A stretch of 64,000 bases of DNA from Silene latifolia (Eukaryota; Streptophyta; Magnoliopsida; Caryophyllales; Caryophyllaceae), in contig NC_133538.1 of the NCBI RefSeq assembly GCF_048544455.1, forward strand, positions 25,977,969 to 26,041,968, given 5' to 3'. The notes beneath the pieces were generated by a model, which saw only the letters and a list, made by a program, of their open reading frames with translations, was not told the DNA's origin and did not search any database. Both the position numbers and the translations under genes were made by a program. Each line of letters opens with the position of its first letter. Within the stretch, counting starts at the first letter, position 1. Positions 34,538 through 45,584 of this stretch are shown one piece after another.

Positions 34538-35589
34538 AAAGAGGACTAGTTACACTTTGTTTCTAGGGTCTTTTCCTCTGAGGTGAAACTTGAAAAGAAA
34601 GTGTTGGAAAGTAAAACATTACTCATAGTGCTACGATTCATGCATAAACCCTTAAGGACTTGCCCGGGCCGTCCCAGCGTTTCTTCGTGATGCGTGGGGG
34701 GCGACGTCCCACTATGCTATGAAGCTGCACATTGCTCGCTTCCACTTCACCTCGCGTGGTTCTTGATGGTGGGGACGATCTTCTAGGTACTCTACCTTAA
34801 GACACCTTGCTCTATAAGACCGCAAAAGGATGGAGGGAATAGACCTTCTTGTAGAAGACTTTCCGAGACTTAGAGATGTCTAGGAGCATACATCCTTGTA
34901 ACATGAGAATGACAATGTGCAAATTGTTTTCCCGAGTCTTTTCGAAATTTCCCATGTCCTTTTCAAAACCGAACTTTTGAACAACTTACTTTCAAAATAG
35001 CATGGTTTTAAAAACGCGGAATGCTGCTTAAATAGGACTAGAATTTTCGGCCCAAAATGAGCTTTTATAGCCGGCATGCTGCCCATTTCAAATCTCATTT
35101 TCGAATCAATCTTTCGTTTTTTTTCAAAACCAATCCAAAATGCTTCTCGAACCTCAACCAAGCATGAAATGCGTCAAGTCGTGTCCTGGTCATGGCCGTG
35201 TTAGGCCGAGTGTGTTTCGTTCTAAGAGTCTAGAACACGACCTTGTTGGGTCACCCAAGCTCACCTCTTGGGCCTTGAGTCATGTTGGTCGACCTTTTGG
35301 TCCAGGATAGTCCACAAAAACGTCCAAGCTAGGCCATTTAGGGCGTTTCACCCGAACCTATGGGCTATGTTAGTCCAATCACGGGTTTAGTCACACCGAG
35401 TCCGGTTTATAACCAATTTATGACAGTTTGAGTCATGTCGTTTTGTCGAGTCTAAAATAAACCAAGGTCTAGATCCAACCGTGAGTCGAACCTTTGTTTA
35501 GTCAATCTCAAGTCGAGTCTTTGTTTGAGTCAAGTAAGGGTCGTGTCCTTAAGTGTGCAGGGGCTCTTACTTTAAATATTGACTCAGTA
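34538..35589 (+). other. Leader of the gag-only element
   Basis: About 1 kb without a recognisable frame; it leads into gag near 35590-35637. Confidence 0.6.
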
Positions 35590-37081
35590 CGGGGTTTTCT
35601 TGTAGAAAGGCCGCCAAAAACCCGACGTCAAGCAATGGAAGATGCTGTTAACAAGCTCACTGAGGCCGTGAACCTCATGATGACCCGAATGGACGCAATC
35701 GAATCTAAGCTGGGGGAAGATTCCCCTCCACCTCTGACCGATCTGGAGAAACGGTTCAAGTTCATCGAAGACCATTTGAAACTCTCCCAGGGGAAGAACA
35801 TTCACTACGAAAATGCTAGGGCCTATGCCCCAGTTCAGGATAAGTTGCCCACGAACATGGTACTCACTGACATCCCAAAGTTCAAAGGCACCGAAGATCC
35901 AGTCCACCATGTTAAGGCCTATAAAGGGTACTTAGCACAAGGGAGTACCCGCCGACATGCTCTCTGAAATTTTTGCCCAATCTTTGGATGAACACCCGAA
36001 GGCGTGGTTCTATAATCTTGACCTTAAGAACTTCCCCACTTTCGAAGATATTACGGTGGAGTTCTGTAAGCACTATGCTGACAACGTCGAGATTCAAACC
36101 AACATAAGAACTTTGGAGGTTATGACACAAAAGGAAAAAGAGGGCTTTACTGAATTCCTCGCGAGATGGCGCGCTGAAAGCGTGAAACTAGCTAAGAAGC
36201 CTGATGAAGTTGAAATGGTAGATAAGTTCGTGAAGAATTTACGACCTGTTTACCGTAATGCTCTGAAATACCAGAATTTTGGTTCTTTCAAAGAATTGAT
36301 AAGAATCGGGATAAAGGTAGAGGACGATGTCCGAATGGCTGAAGCTGAGAAGCCAAAAGGATACCAAGGGGCCTCGTCATCTAAAGCCAAAGCCCCAACA
36401 ACGACCCATTTAGATGAAGGAATCAATCTCTTAGAAGGGCAATCGAAGAAGCCGTAGCGCCAAACACCTAGGGCATTCACCGATATCGGATGCACTTATA
36501 CATATGCTCTCCAAAGGCTCATAGCCCAAGGAAAGCTGAAGCCTATTGGTCCAACTCCGGACCCTCCCGCTGAACAACAAGGCAAATGGTACAAACCAAA
36601 TGCCTACTGTGCCTTTCATCAAGGGAAAGGCCATGATACTGAAAGATGCTATCGACTGAAGCACGAAATCCAAGATATGATTGAGAATGAAACACTCCCA
36701 ATCCCAACAGTTAAACCCAATAACATCACCAACCCATTTGGCGATCACGCCGACTTTGTTTCTGTCGAAGACAATGTCGATTATTCCCATCTTATCCGCC
36801 CATGTCACTTGAAAGGGGTGTTTGTCGGGAAAATATTTGTGGATTGCTGTGAATTCTTGCCCAACCCGAAGAATGAAATTCAAATCGGGAGTCTCGCTCT
36901 AGAATGTACTCCTCTCATTAACGAAGTTAATAAAAGACAATTCGATTCACCAACTTTCATCACTGGCGTAGATCCTCAGAGGACTACCTCGGGATGCAGG
37001 CAGACCATCATAAGGATAAAGGACCAAAGCCGAGCATCTAAACTGACAGCTGAACAAGAGAAAGCTCAAGACCAGATTTGA
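35590..37081 (+). pseudogene. Tat-type gag of the gag-only element
   Basis: The likely start is near 35637 ('MEDAVNKLTEAV'), with an N-terminal helical part. The capsid-like Retrotrans_gag core follows: 'MLSEIFAQSLDEHPKAWFYN', 'FTEFLARWRAESVKLAKK', 'FVKNLRPVYRNAL'. A zinc-binding CX2HX4HX4C-type motif 'CAFHQGKGHDTERC' lies near 36610. The end is TGA at 37079-37081. Only two clear lesions are visible: a one-base deletion near 35940 (the frame changes between 'HHVKAYKGYLA' and 'DMLSEIF') and TAG 36455-36457. Gag builds the particle that packages element RNA. A gag-only element would need pol from an autonomous Tat relative. The relative intactness fits recent activity. Confidence 0.85.
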
Positions 37082-38298
37082 AAATTATGAGTCGGGATCT
37101 ATTTTCTTTTCTTAGTTGAGTCGAGTCTAGGACTTTCTTTTCTTGAATTTGAGTCATTTGTTCCGCGATGACCTAGGATGTGTCCTAGGAATCGTTCTTT
37201 CGAGTCTGTTAAGCATTTGTCTTTCCAATAAAAAGTTCCAGTTTCGTTTCCAAATTTGTCTTGTTTCCAATCCTCAATCATTCTGAAAGCATGATAAAAT
37301 GCACAACACACTCAAAGGCATCCCTGGGGTGGAAGTATGTCCCGTTTCAAAAGGTAAGGTACAATAGGATCCCGTGTTTGATTCTTTTACCTATTCCATG
37401 TCTGGTGGTAGAAAACCTCCATCTGAACCAATGTTTGTGACAAGCTTTTAGATGATTCTATGACAAACCCGGACTAGCTCCTTGTTTCCCCTATCGATGA
37501 TGGAAGGCAAGCCTTTTCCCCAACAAAATCATCCCATCTCGAAGAGAGAAGATATCAATCCGTTCTAATAAGGAATTGTTAGTTCCTACCCAAATTAGTT
37601 GGCGAAGCCCAGTTTTCAAGAGGTATCCAGTTATGACTAAGAGAATGAATAGAAGATCATTTTCAAAAATGAGAAAAAGAGAAAATTTGGAAAAATGAAA
37701 AAAAATGAAAAAAATGAAAAATGAAAAAAAGATGAAAGAAAAAAAAAAGGAAAAAAGATGTTGAAGTTATTGCGGAATGCTTTTTGGTTGAATGTCGAAG
37801 TTACGGAAGCCAGAAGTCAAGTCAAGTACCCATAGTTGAAGTTCAATGGGCGAAGCCCAAAAGCTTAATTAGTAACCTCTTTACCCTCTAAGTCCTTCCT
37901 CAGACAGTTACAAAGGGATAGTCGGGAATTTTGAGAATCATTCCGCTTGTGCTGTTACACCCAGTCTTTAGGGTCCAGATATGGAAATTTGAACCCACAT
38001 TGTTTTCCAACCCATTTGTACTCGTGGTTCATCAAACCCGAGACACCCATTCCAATCACATCAACAGCCATAGCTCTTGGCCTTAGCACCACAACACAAA
38101 CCTTCAGAATGATGGTTAACCATTCGAACTTGTTATTACCAAGCTCCACATCCCAAAAGATCCAAGCCTTTTACACCTAAACCCAAACACGGGATTTAAC
38201 GGTACTTTACAGGCTAGAATGGGATATGACATGATACCTTAGGTGAAACCTTCGAGTGTGTACACACAATAAAAATGCCAATTTAATGCACCTTGATC

Positions 38299-38352
38299 GA
38301 ACTACGTCGGATTTGATTTCGCTCCACGCGAATACGTAGGCAGTCCTTCGGA
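38299..38352 (+). promoter_or_regulatory. Conserved Tat 3'-region motif (copy 2)
   Basis: GAACTACG, then TTTGATT, then GAATACGTAGGCAGTCCTTCG, the same order as at 8835-8887 (minus strand) and 39823-39878. Confidence 0.7.
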
Positions 38353-38589
38353 ATAGGGGATTCAATCCACTCATCAACCAAGTTGTCATCTTGTTGGTTT
38401 CTTACGGGTCTTAACCAAGTCCAAATGAAGCCACCTTTGTTTGAGTCGGTCTTAGCACTCGATGTAGGGTAGGATAAGGATATAGGTTCAGATGAGTAGT
38501 GTCAAGTCTCGGAATGAGCTTTATCTAACGGTGAAGACAATGATGCTGAGTCACATAGATGTGGGTTTGTGTTGGGAACAGAAAATATG

Positions 38590-38710
38590 AAAAACCCGCT
38601 GAAAAGAAAGAAGGCGTGGAAGAAAAAATAGTAAAAGACCGCTGAAAAGAAAGAAGGCGGTGGCAAGAAATGATGAAACTCGCTGAAAAGAAAGGAAGCG
38701 AGGAGAAGAG
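38590..38710 (+). repeat. Tandem repeat, about 42 bp, three copies
   Basis: Each unit starts 'cgctgaaaagaaag' and has a purine-rich tail; units begin near 38597, 38640 and 38681. Confidence 0.8.
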
Positions 38711-39177
38711 TGACAGGATGTTCCCAACAAAAGCCATGTGTGATGTCTAAGTGCTTTCATAAAATCAGTCTGTGTTTAGTGTCAGGCGAAGCCAACGTTG
38801 TTGCTCTGTGATTTTAATCCACCTTGTCAATGCCAAGTGATCTTGATTCCCGTGTGCCCTCGGGAGCACGCCCATGACATACGATATCTACATCCCAAGT
38901 CGACGACCTCGTGATTCCCATTTGCCATCTTTTGGCGCCAGAACGGCCAATTTACCTTTCTACCTCCAGCAAGTCCATAATTGAATTAAAACCCGTGCAC
39001 ACTTAGGGTTTTATTTTCCTTTTTTGTTTTACGGTAGCGGGCTACGCCCACGTTGTTTACGGGTCATACAGAATGTCTGAGTCGCATTTCATGCTCACCT
39101 ATCAAGGTCCGACTTCAAAATTTCAAAATCTCAAAAACTTTTTGCGATTTGTGGATAGATGATCCAAGTAGTAGAAT

Positions 39178-39450
39178 CTTTTCGAGTCGATGGCCCAATT
39201 ATCCAAAATTTCAAATTCAAACTTCGGGTCGATGGCCCAATCACACAAAATTTTCAAATTCAATTTTCGGGTCGATGGCCCAATCATTCAAAATTTCAAA
39301 TTCAGACTTCGGGTCGATGGCCCAATCACACAAAATTTTCAAATTCAATTTTCGGGTCGATGGCCCAATCATTCAAAATTTTCAAATTCAATTTTCGGGT
39401 CGATGACCCAATCTTTCAAAATAATCCAATTTCAAGATCGATGATCCAAA
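39178..39450 (+). repeat. Tandem array, 42-bp unit, about 6 copies
   Basis: Unit 'tcgggtcgatggcccaatca', then 'caaaattttcaaattcaa'-type text, repeated with few changes. All three forward frames are open over part of the array, which is an effect of the repeat and not a sign of a gene. Confidence 0.92.
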
Positions 39451-39514
39451 TGTGCTTATGTGATGATTAATGCTAGTACGTTTTTGTTCCAATTATAGCA
39501 GGACATGCTTCAAC

Positions 39515-39586
39515 TGGGGGCTCTAAAGTCTTCGACTTTAGAGCCATTGCAAACTGGGGGCTCTGAAGCCGTTGGCTTCAGAGACC
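39515..39586 (+). repeat. Two stem-loops with PPT-like heads
   Basis: Stem-loop 1 (39519-39545): GGCTCTAAAGTC pairs perfectly over 12 bp around TTC. Stem-loop 2 (39559-39586): GGCTCTGAAGCC pairs with its complement around GTT, with one bulged A. Both start with 'aactgggggctct', which copies the head of the real PPT-LTR junction ('gtgggggctctgt' at 40108-40120). Confidence 0.85.
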
Positions 39587-39710
39587 ATTATCAAGATGTA
39601 AAGGATGATATCCACCAAGAATTCAATTCAATACAAGAGTATGAGATGGAAGAATTCCGTAGCTGAAAGCAAATGAGGAAAGCGGCGGCAACCTCCTTGG
39701 AAAGTCCCGT

Positions 39711-39815
39711 CCCGTTCGGACAAGTGCCAGCAGATGATAAATTTTGGGCAAATGTCAGCAGATGATGAATTTTGGACAAGCGCCAGCAGATGATAAACTT
39801 TGGGCAAGTGTCAGC
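39711..39815 (+). repeat. Tandem repeat, 28-bp unit, about 4 copies
   Basis: Unit 'caagtgccagcagatgataa', then 'attttggg', with base changes. Confidence 0.85.
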
Positions 39816-39822
39816 AGTTGCC

Positions 39823-39878
39823 GAACTACGACGCGGGTTTGATTCCATCAGAAACGGATACGTAGGCGCCTAAGGATA
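39823..39878 (+). promoter_or_regulatory. Conserved Tat 3'-region motif (copy 3)
   Basis: GAACTACG, then GGGTTTGATTCC, then GGATACGTAGGCGCC. The middle block resembles a Pol III B box (GGTTCGANTCC, 10 of 11), possibly by chance. Confidence 0.7.
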
Positions 39879-40117
39879 AGGCTCAATCCACCATATATGC
39901 AATTTTATGGGTCGACGACCAACGACGATAATTTGACACAACAGAAGCAAGAGTCAATCCCCAACGAAGTTTCAGGTATGGTCTCTTCTTATGGCTGGCG
40001 AGCTTATATACGCAAGTCTAATGGACTATAAACGACCCGAAGAATCCTCAGCTCGAGAGGGACCTGGGGTATACTTTGACTTTCGCCTTGTCCAAGCCTC
40101 AGTCAAAGTGGGGGCTC

Positions 40118-43100
40118 TGTAGATACCCGTATCCGTCGATATTGGAATTTATAGAGAACCCGACAAACACCCGATGATGATAGGACACATGTATTCTTTA
40201 GTTGTCATTGTCATTATTTGGGTTCGTTTTACGATGTACAATGGGCGTCGTCGATGAAGTATTTTATTAATTTAAATGATATTTAAATTAATGTTTTTTT
40301 AGTGAGTTCATTTTGTTATTTTGAATGACATCTAAATTATGGTTTTTTGAGGTGAATTCAATTTATTTTATTTTATTTTGAATTTATTTTCCCAAGTTTA
40401 TTTTATTGAAAATAAAATAAATAATTGATTTGAAAAATCTTTTTATGAGTATATTTGATTTGAAAAATCATTTATTAATTGATTTGAAAAATCGATTTTA
40501 AAAGCGAAGAAAACTCGTTTTAAAAGCATGTTTTTGAGCTCGATTTTAGCTCGGTTTTTGGGCCCGTTTTCTTTACGAGTTGGCACGAATATCGAGTACA
40601 CTAACCAACCTAAGCCTCTACCCATCCAACCCAGTTCGAACCCCCATAACCACGGCCCAAATTCCATCTCAAACACCCCCCCCCCCCAAACAGCCCGCAT
40701 ATACACGAGCAGCCCCCCTGTTTTGCAGCTCAATCCCGAGCCCAAAACCCGCTCCAAATACCACCAAAACCCGTACCCATTAACCCTAACCCATACCCTA
40801 GTATCCTACCCATATTACCCAAGCTTAATCACCAAGAAAACCCCTCTCAAACCCTCACAAAAGCTGCTGGACAGCAGCTATGCGTGAGCAGGCCCGACTG
40901 CTTCTCCCTCTCTTTTACCCTACTTTAACTCCTTATAAATACCCACCCTTCACCATACATTCATGCCTCTAAGTTCTCCCCACATCCTACCATCACTCAC
41001 AAGCTTTAAACCTCAGAAAAAAAACCCTAATTGCCTCTCAAAAACCCTCCACAAAACCGACATACAAACTGAAACTCTTTGTGTGTCCTCCTCGAAAAAC
41101 AATTCGTTCCTCCCTCAAACCTCCATCAAAACTCGATTTTCTTGTTCCTAATTAACCACATAACATCCATCTAAACATTAGACAAAGATTTACGAGCCAA
41201 ATTGCCCTTGAGAGTACACGAAATCCCTCGAAAAACAGAGTGTTATACACTCTGTTTTCGCGGTTTGTTCCTGTCTGTGCAGTTCTGTTTGTGCTCGTTT
41301 TTCGTGCCCAATAACTCAAAACGAGCGGGGGTTGCTTTAAGATCTCTGTTCTCCTCTCTTTCTAGTTTTCAAAACATCTTTTAAATCGAATTTTCATCGT
41401 GAAACGAGGGAGAAATCATTGTTTGAAAGTTGCTGCCCAGATTTGCCAAAAACGCGTGTTTGCTTTGTTTCTTCGTCGACGACGGCCTCTCGAGATAAAA
41501 TCTACCATCGATTACGACCCAAGACGGTGTCAACGATACATGTAGGTTGAGAGTTCATCAAATCCTCCTCTTTCTCCTTTTTTTATTTCGTTTTTATGTT
41601 TGTTCTTTTATAGTTTGTTTTTGTTTGTTTATCGCTTTTATTTATCGTTTAAATTAACTATGAAACTAGTTTAGTCCGAGTATGAGTTAAAGTACCACCA
41701 TGAACACCCGCGTTGACTTGAGATGGGAAAAGAAACCGCTACATCAGTCGGTCGTACACCCCCATCTCATTTACATATCCTCGTGTTCAAGGTAGGGCAT
41801 AAATAAAACGAATTTCTAACTTCCGTTCCTCGCTTTTGACCCTTTGTTGTCTCGGCCAATTCGACCCACCTTAGGACCCGTTGCATGTTAGTATGACCTC
41901 TGATTGTTAACATATGACTTATTTAGATGACATTAGATCAATTTAATAACCTAATTAGACACTTTAGGGTACATCGACATAGCATTAAAAATCAACTAAC
42001 AATTCTGTAACTTAATGAACGCATCTCTCTCTTTCACCTAATTTCTCGCTAGTATAAGAGTGCGTGATTAGCAACTTCTTATTAACACTCGATGAGTTAA
42101 ATTAATTAGCGAACTTGACCTAATTTGACCCCTTTTGAGCCGTGTAGAATACACAATTGCAAGACCTCTTTTCAATCGATCACCGTCGTTTCTAACTTAT
42201 TTTCTAATTCGTTCCTAACCCGTTTCGCAATCATCGATCTAACCTAATGAATCTAACCTAAGAATTAGGGTATGCTAGATCGTGTGGGCCGTGTTTGGCC
42301 GTGTCCTTGTAGTCTCTTATCTCGTTTTTTTCATCTTTATCTCGTTATTTCGTATCTTGTAATTACTTTGTTTATCGAGTCGTGTTTGTTAGTTTGGTTG
42401 TAATTTTCAAGTTAGTTTTCTTTTATCGAGTCAAAACCTCTTTCAAAAAACCTTAGTCTTGTTTGGTTAGATGGTTGTGCCCCAATGTTTGTAAGAGCGT
42501 AGTAAATCGCATGTTGTTTAAAGCAACATGGCCCGATTTATGCTAATGCATGCTTTGGTGCACGGCCCTATGTCTAATTCGATGAGATTGAGCGAAAGCA
42601 CACATCACGAGGAGTGACCCAAGGCCGTGAGTCATGTAAGCCGTGGGCCACCCCTCTTGTGCACGCTTTTCTACGCCGATTGGCCGTGTGTGTTGTCGTG
42701 TATAGTGTTGTATGTAGCAATTGTATTTAGATCGAGTTGTATCTTTAATTTATTGTTGTGTCGGCATGAAATGCCTGGTTTGTAATAGGTAGATCCCAAC
42801 GGCTCCCCCATTCCCCCTTAAGCCTTGTTTGCTTTGTTTTGTATGTTGTTAGATCAATCAACCCACATGCTAAATTACAACTTTGACAAAGTTAGTTTAG
42901 TTGCATCTAAAACGACATAGAAATTGTTGTCACATGTTAGGGTTTAAAACGATGTTTGCATATCATATATCGTAGTAGCTATGACCTTGTTTGAAATCCA
43001 TACTTGACTTAGTAGAGGCCGTTATTGACGGGCGGGGTTGGGTGTCCTTATGGGCTTCCCAACACGTACCCTCACCCCTTACTCAAGATCTATGGTTTGT

Positions 43101-43357
43101 GGATCCGTCTAAATACCATTGGATTACGAGAGTCATTCAAATCGAGTGATATAGGGTACAAGTCTTTATCTTTAATCACTCGTAGTCGATTGGCTTTATG
43201 CTTTTCGATGAAAGGTGTAAAGTTGACTTGAACGGTTCCAAGTTCCCAAAAAACTTGGTGGCGACTCTAATTTGTCTTAATTCGATTCGAAAGAACCTCG
43301 AGTCGATTATGCCTAGTGTGGATCCCGCGGACGCAGTTCCCGAGGGCCTTGTCCACA
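40118..43357 (+). mobile_element. Gag-only element 3' LTR (3.2 kb)
   Basis: Starts TGTAGATACCC right after the PPT and ends TTGTCCACA before the TSD AAAGG. Nearly identical to 31284-34516. Confidence 0.94.
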
Positions 43358-43362
43358 AAAGG

Positions 43363-43590
43363 CCTTCTAGTCTTGTCTTCTCTTTGATGCTTGGTCATTA
43401 GATTCGATCAATTTAGCTCTATTTTGCCATGAAAATGCAAGGTTTGCACTCCTCTCTTACCAAGGAAACAAAACATCAAAGAATATGCAAAACAAAGGAC
43501 TAAAGATAGTAAATGACCCAAATATGCACTAAAAAGCATAAGAACCAGGCTAGTTTGGGGACTAAATATGCTCAAATGATGGTCACATCA
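43363..43590 (-). mobile_element. Athila 2 3' LTR, remaining part
   Basis: Matches 62409-62636 closely. Together with 29735-31283 it rebuilds one LTR once the gag-only element and one TSD copy are removed. Confidence 0.93.
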
Positions 43591-45584
43591 AATATCTCCA
43601 AACCGAACCTTTGCTCGTCCCGAGTAAAAAGGTGACAAAACTAGGACCCTTATTTAAACTATCCTACTAATATAGCCGACATGAGACAATTAGCGGGTCT
43701 CACTCCGTCCCTTCAACTCATAACAAGACAACCATGAGGTAGGATGCCTTCTTGCAAGGCAAGGTGGGTCTTGCCAAAATAGCGACACATCCAAATATTA
43801 AAGCACACAAAATCAAGTAATGGATGCATCTAGAAAAGAATAGCCACTTTCCTCATCTAAGTGGCGGAAATTATCTACAAGGGAAGCAATTCAAGGGTAC
43901 ACACTCCTTCATAGATGCAATTTCTTCAAACTACTAAGCCTAGAAGGATACCAATAAATCACATTCAAGTTGTGTCAAGCTAGGGTACCTTTATCCTCAA
44001 TTGTTAAATGCTTTTGTCAAGAATAGACTCCCTATGGTGTTAGAAACACTGGAAGATCGCGGAATTCTCCCTCTTGCCTAGACAAGAAGAAGGGTCGTCT
44101 CCTCTCTACCATGCACAAAAATGGATACGATGGATAAATGGATCGATAGTATTTGAGTTTCATTAGGGAGTTTGCTTTTTGTTGTTGTTTTTCCCCCTAA
44201 TTTATTGTGGCATATAACGAAAACATTTTCTTTTTGCCGTTTCTTTTGATTTTTGGCATTTCAATACTTGACAATTTTTCAACTTTTTGCATTTTCTTTT
44301 GAACATTTTCAAAGTCACCCCATATGTAGTGAGAATGCTTATATTGAAGCATAGGAGTTTTCATTTTTTGTTACTGCTCTTTTCTTTTGATGCATTTTGC
44401 AAACGTTTTATTTTATTTTCTTTTCATTTCTTGAACTCAAACTTTGAATAATTTCTTTTTGTGCCCATTGCCTCTGATGACAAAAATATGGTAGAACATG
44501 GATGAATGATGGTTGCATGGTTTCAAGGGTCACCTTGGAATAAACAGTAGCCAAGGAGTTATCACACCACAAGGTACTCTTGACTAGGCCTTAATCCATG
44601 GGTCAAAAGATACTACCATGACACATCCTAGGGTGTTTTACAAGTATTCTAACAAGCAAAGTCTTAAGAATAAAAAGCATCTACTAGGGCCTATATACAC
44701 TTGTCAAGCTTCCCAAGTAGACGGTTTCAAAAAAAATTTCTAACATGCAAACTACATGCCATGATGCAACTAACATTTATACATCCTAATGCATATGATT
44801 CTACCAACTAGTATGCCAAATAATTTAAATGCAATCCTAAATTCACATTGTTTTTACCTCATCAATCAAAATAAAGCCACATAGTCATTAACATAAAGAG
44901 AAAAAAGGAGATTGGAAAGATCATACCATGCGGTCTTCAATATCCTCATGTCTCGGATGTGGCGTAGTCAATCAATGTAAACAAGGATGAACAAACACAA
45001 TATTTACAAAACAATATATACAAGACTACACTAAAAAGGAAATGAATATGTTTTTGATTTTTCAATTTTTCAATTTTTTTGGATCTTTCGAAATTTTTTA
45101 TTTTTTTGGATTTTTGAATAAAAGTCATGTTATAATTTCCCATCCCCACACTAGTATGGGCATTGTCCTCAATGACCAATATGATAGGAAATTATGCAAG
45201 CATGATGCGTGATTTCTAAACTAAATGCAAACTATACTAAGCTACACTACATGGTGCATGTGTTTTTGTTATGGCGGAGAGCATAATTTAAATTAGCTTC
45301 TGATGCATATGCATGGACTTCCTCAAACCAAAATAGACATTATTTCTAATGTCTTGAATTTCAGGGTAGTTTATGCACATGGAATGCAATGCATGAAACT
45401 AAAAACTGTCATTTTGGATTTTACAAGTTGGGAACAATGAAAAAAACACCTTAATGAAGCCAAGGTGTTAGTCCTCCATGTTGCTAGGACTTCCACAAAC
45501 AAATGATCAAAATAAAATAAATAAAACAAAAGAAGTAGACAAACCATAAGAGGGGTGAAAGAGTGTAGGAGCCTCCAAGGTTTG
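43591..45584 (-). other. Athila 2 3' non-coding region
   Basis: Two kilobases of AT-rich DNA between ATHILA ORF-1 and the 3' LTR, with T-rich stretches at 44170-44470 and 45040-45120. No RT or integrase text was found on either strand. Confidence 0.7.

Larger units (their letters stand above)
37082..40117 (+). other. Non-coding 3' region of the gag-only element, ending in the PPT
   Basis: No pol. It holds an A-rich tract (37670-37760), tandem arrays (38590-38710, 39180-39440, 39711-39815), two copies of the Tat motif, two stem-loops with PPT-like starts (39515-39586), and the PPT itself at about 40105-40117. Confidence 0.8.
31284..43357 (+). mobile_element. Gag-only Tat-type LTR element (TR-GAG-like)
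   Basis: Two nearly identical LTRs (31284-34516 and 40118-43357), TSD AAAGG (31279-31283 and 43358-43362), a tRNA-Arg-type PBS, and a polypurine tract 'aagtgggggctc' before the right LTR. The 5.6-kb internal part codes only for gag (about 35590-37081); the remaining 3 kb is non-coding and rich in tandem repeats. No protease, RT or integrase was found. The high LTR similarity suggests a recent insertion. It sits inside the Athila 2 3' LTR; the intact empty site is readable at 62400-62410. Confidence 0.94.

Noticed and set aside
39053-39470. Three overlapping open frames of 84-117 codons
   Set aside because: All frames are open because the 42-bp tandem unit has a length divisible by three and lacks stops; a repeat effect and not a protein.
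39831-39852. Pol III tRNA-like gene at the B-box-like GGGTTTGATTCC
   Set aside because: No matching A box at the right distance and no cloverleaf could be drawn; mentioned only as a resemblance.
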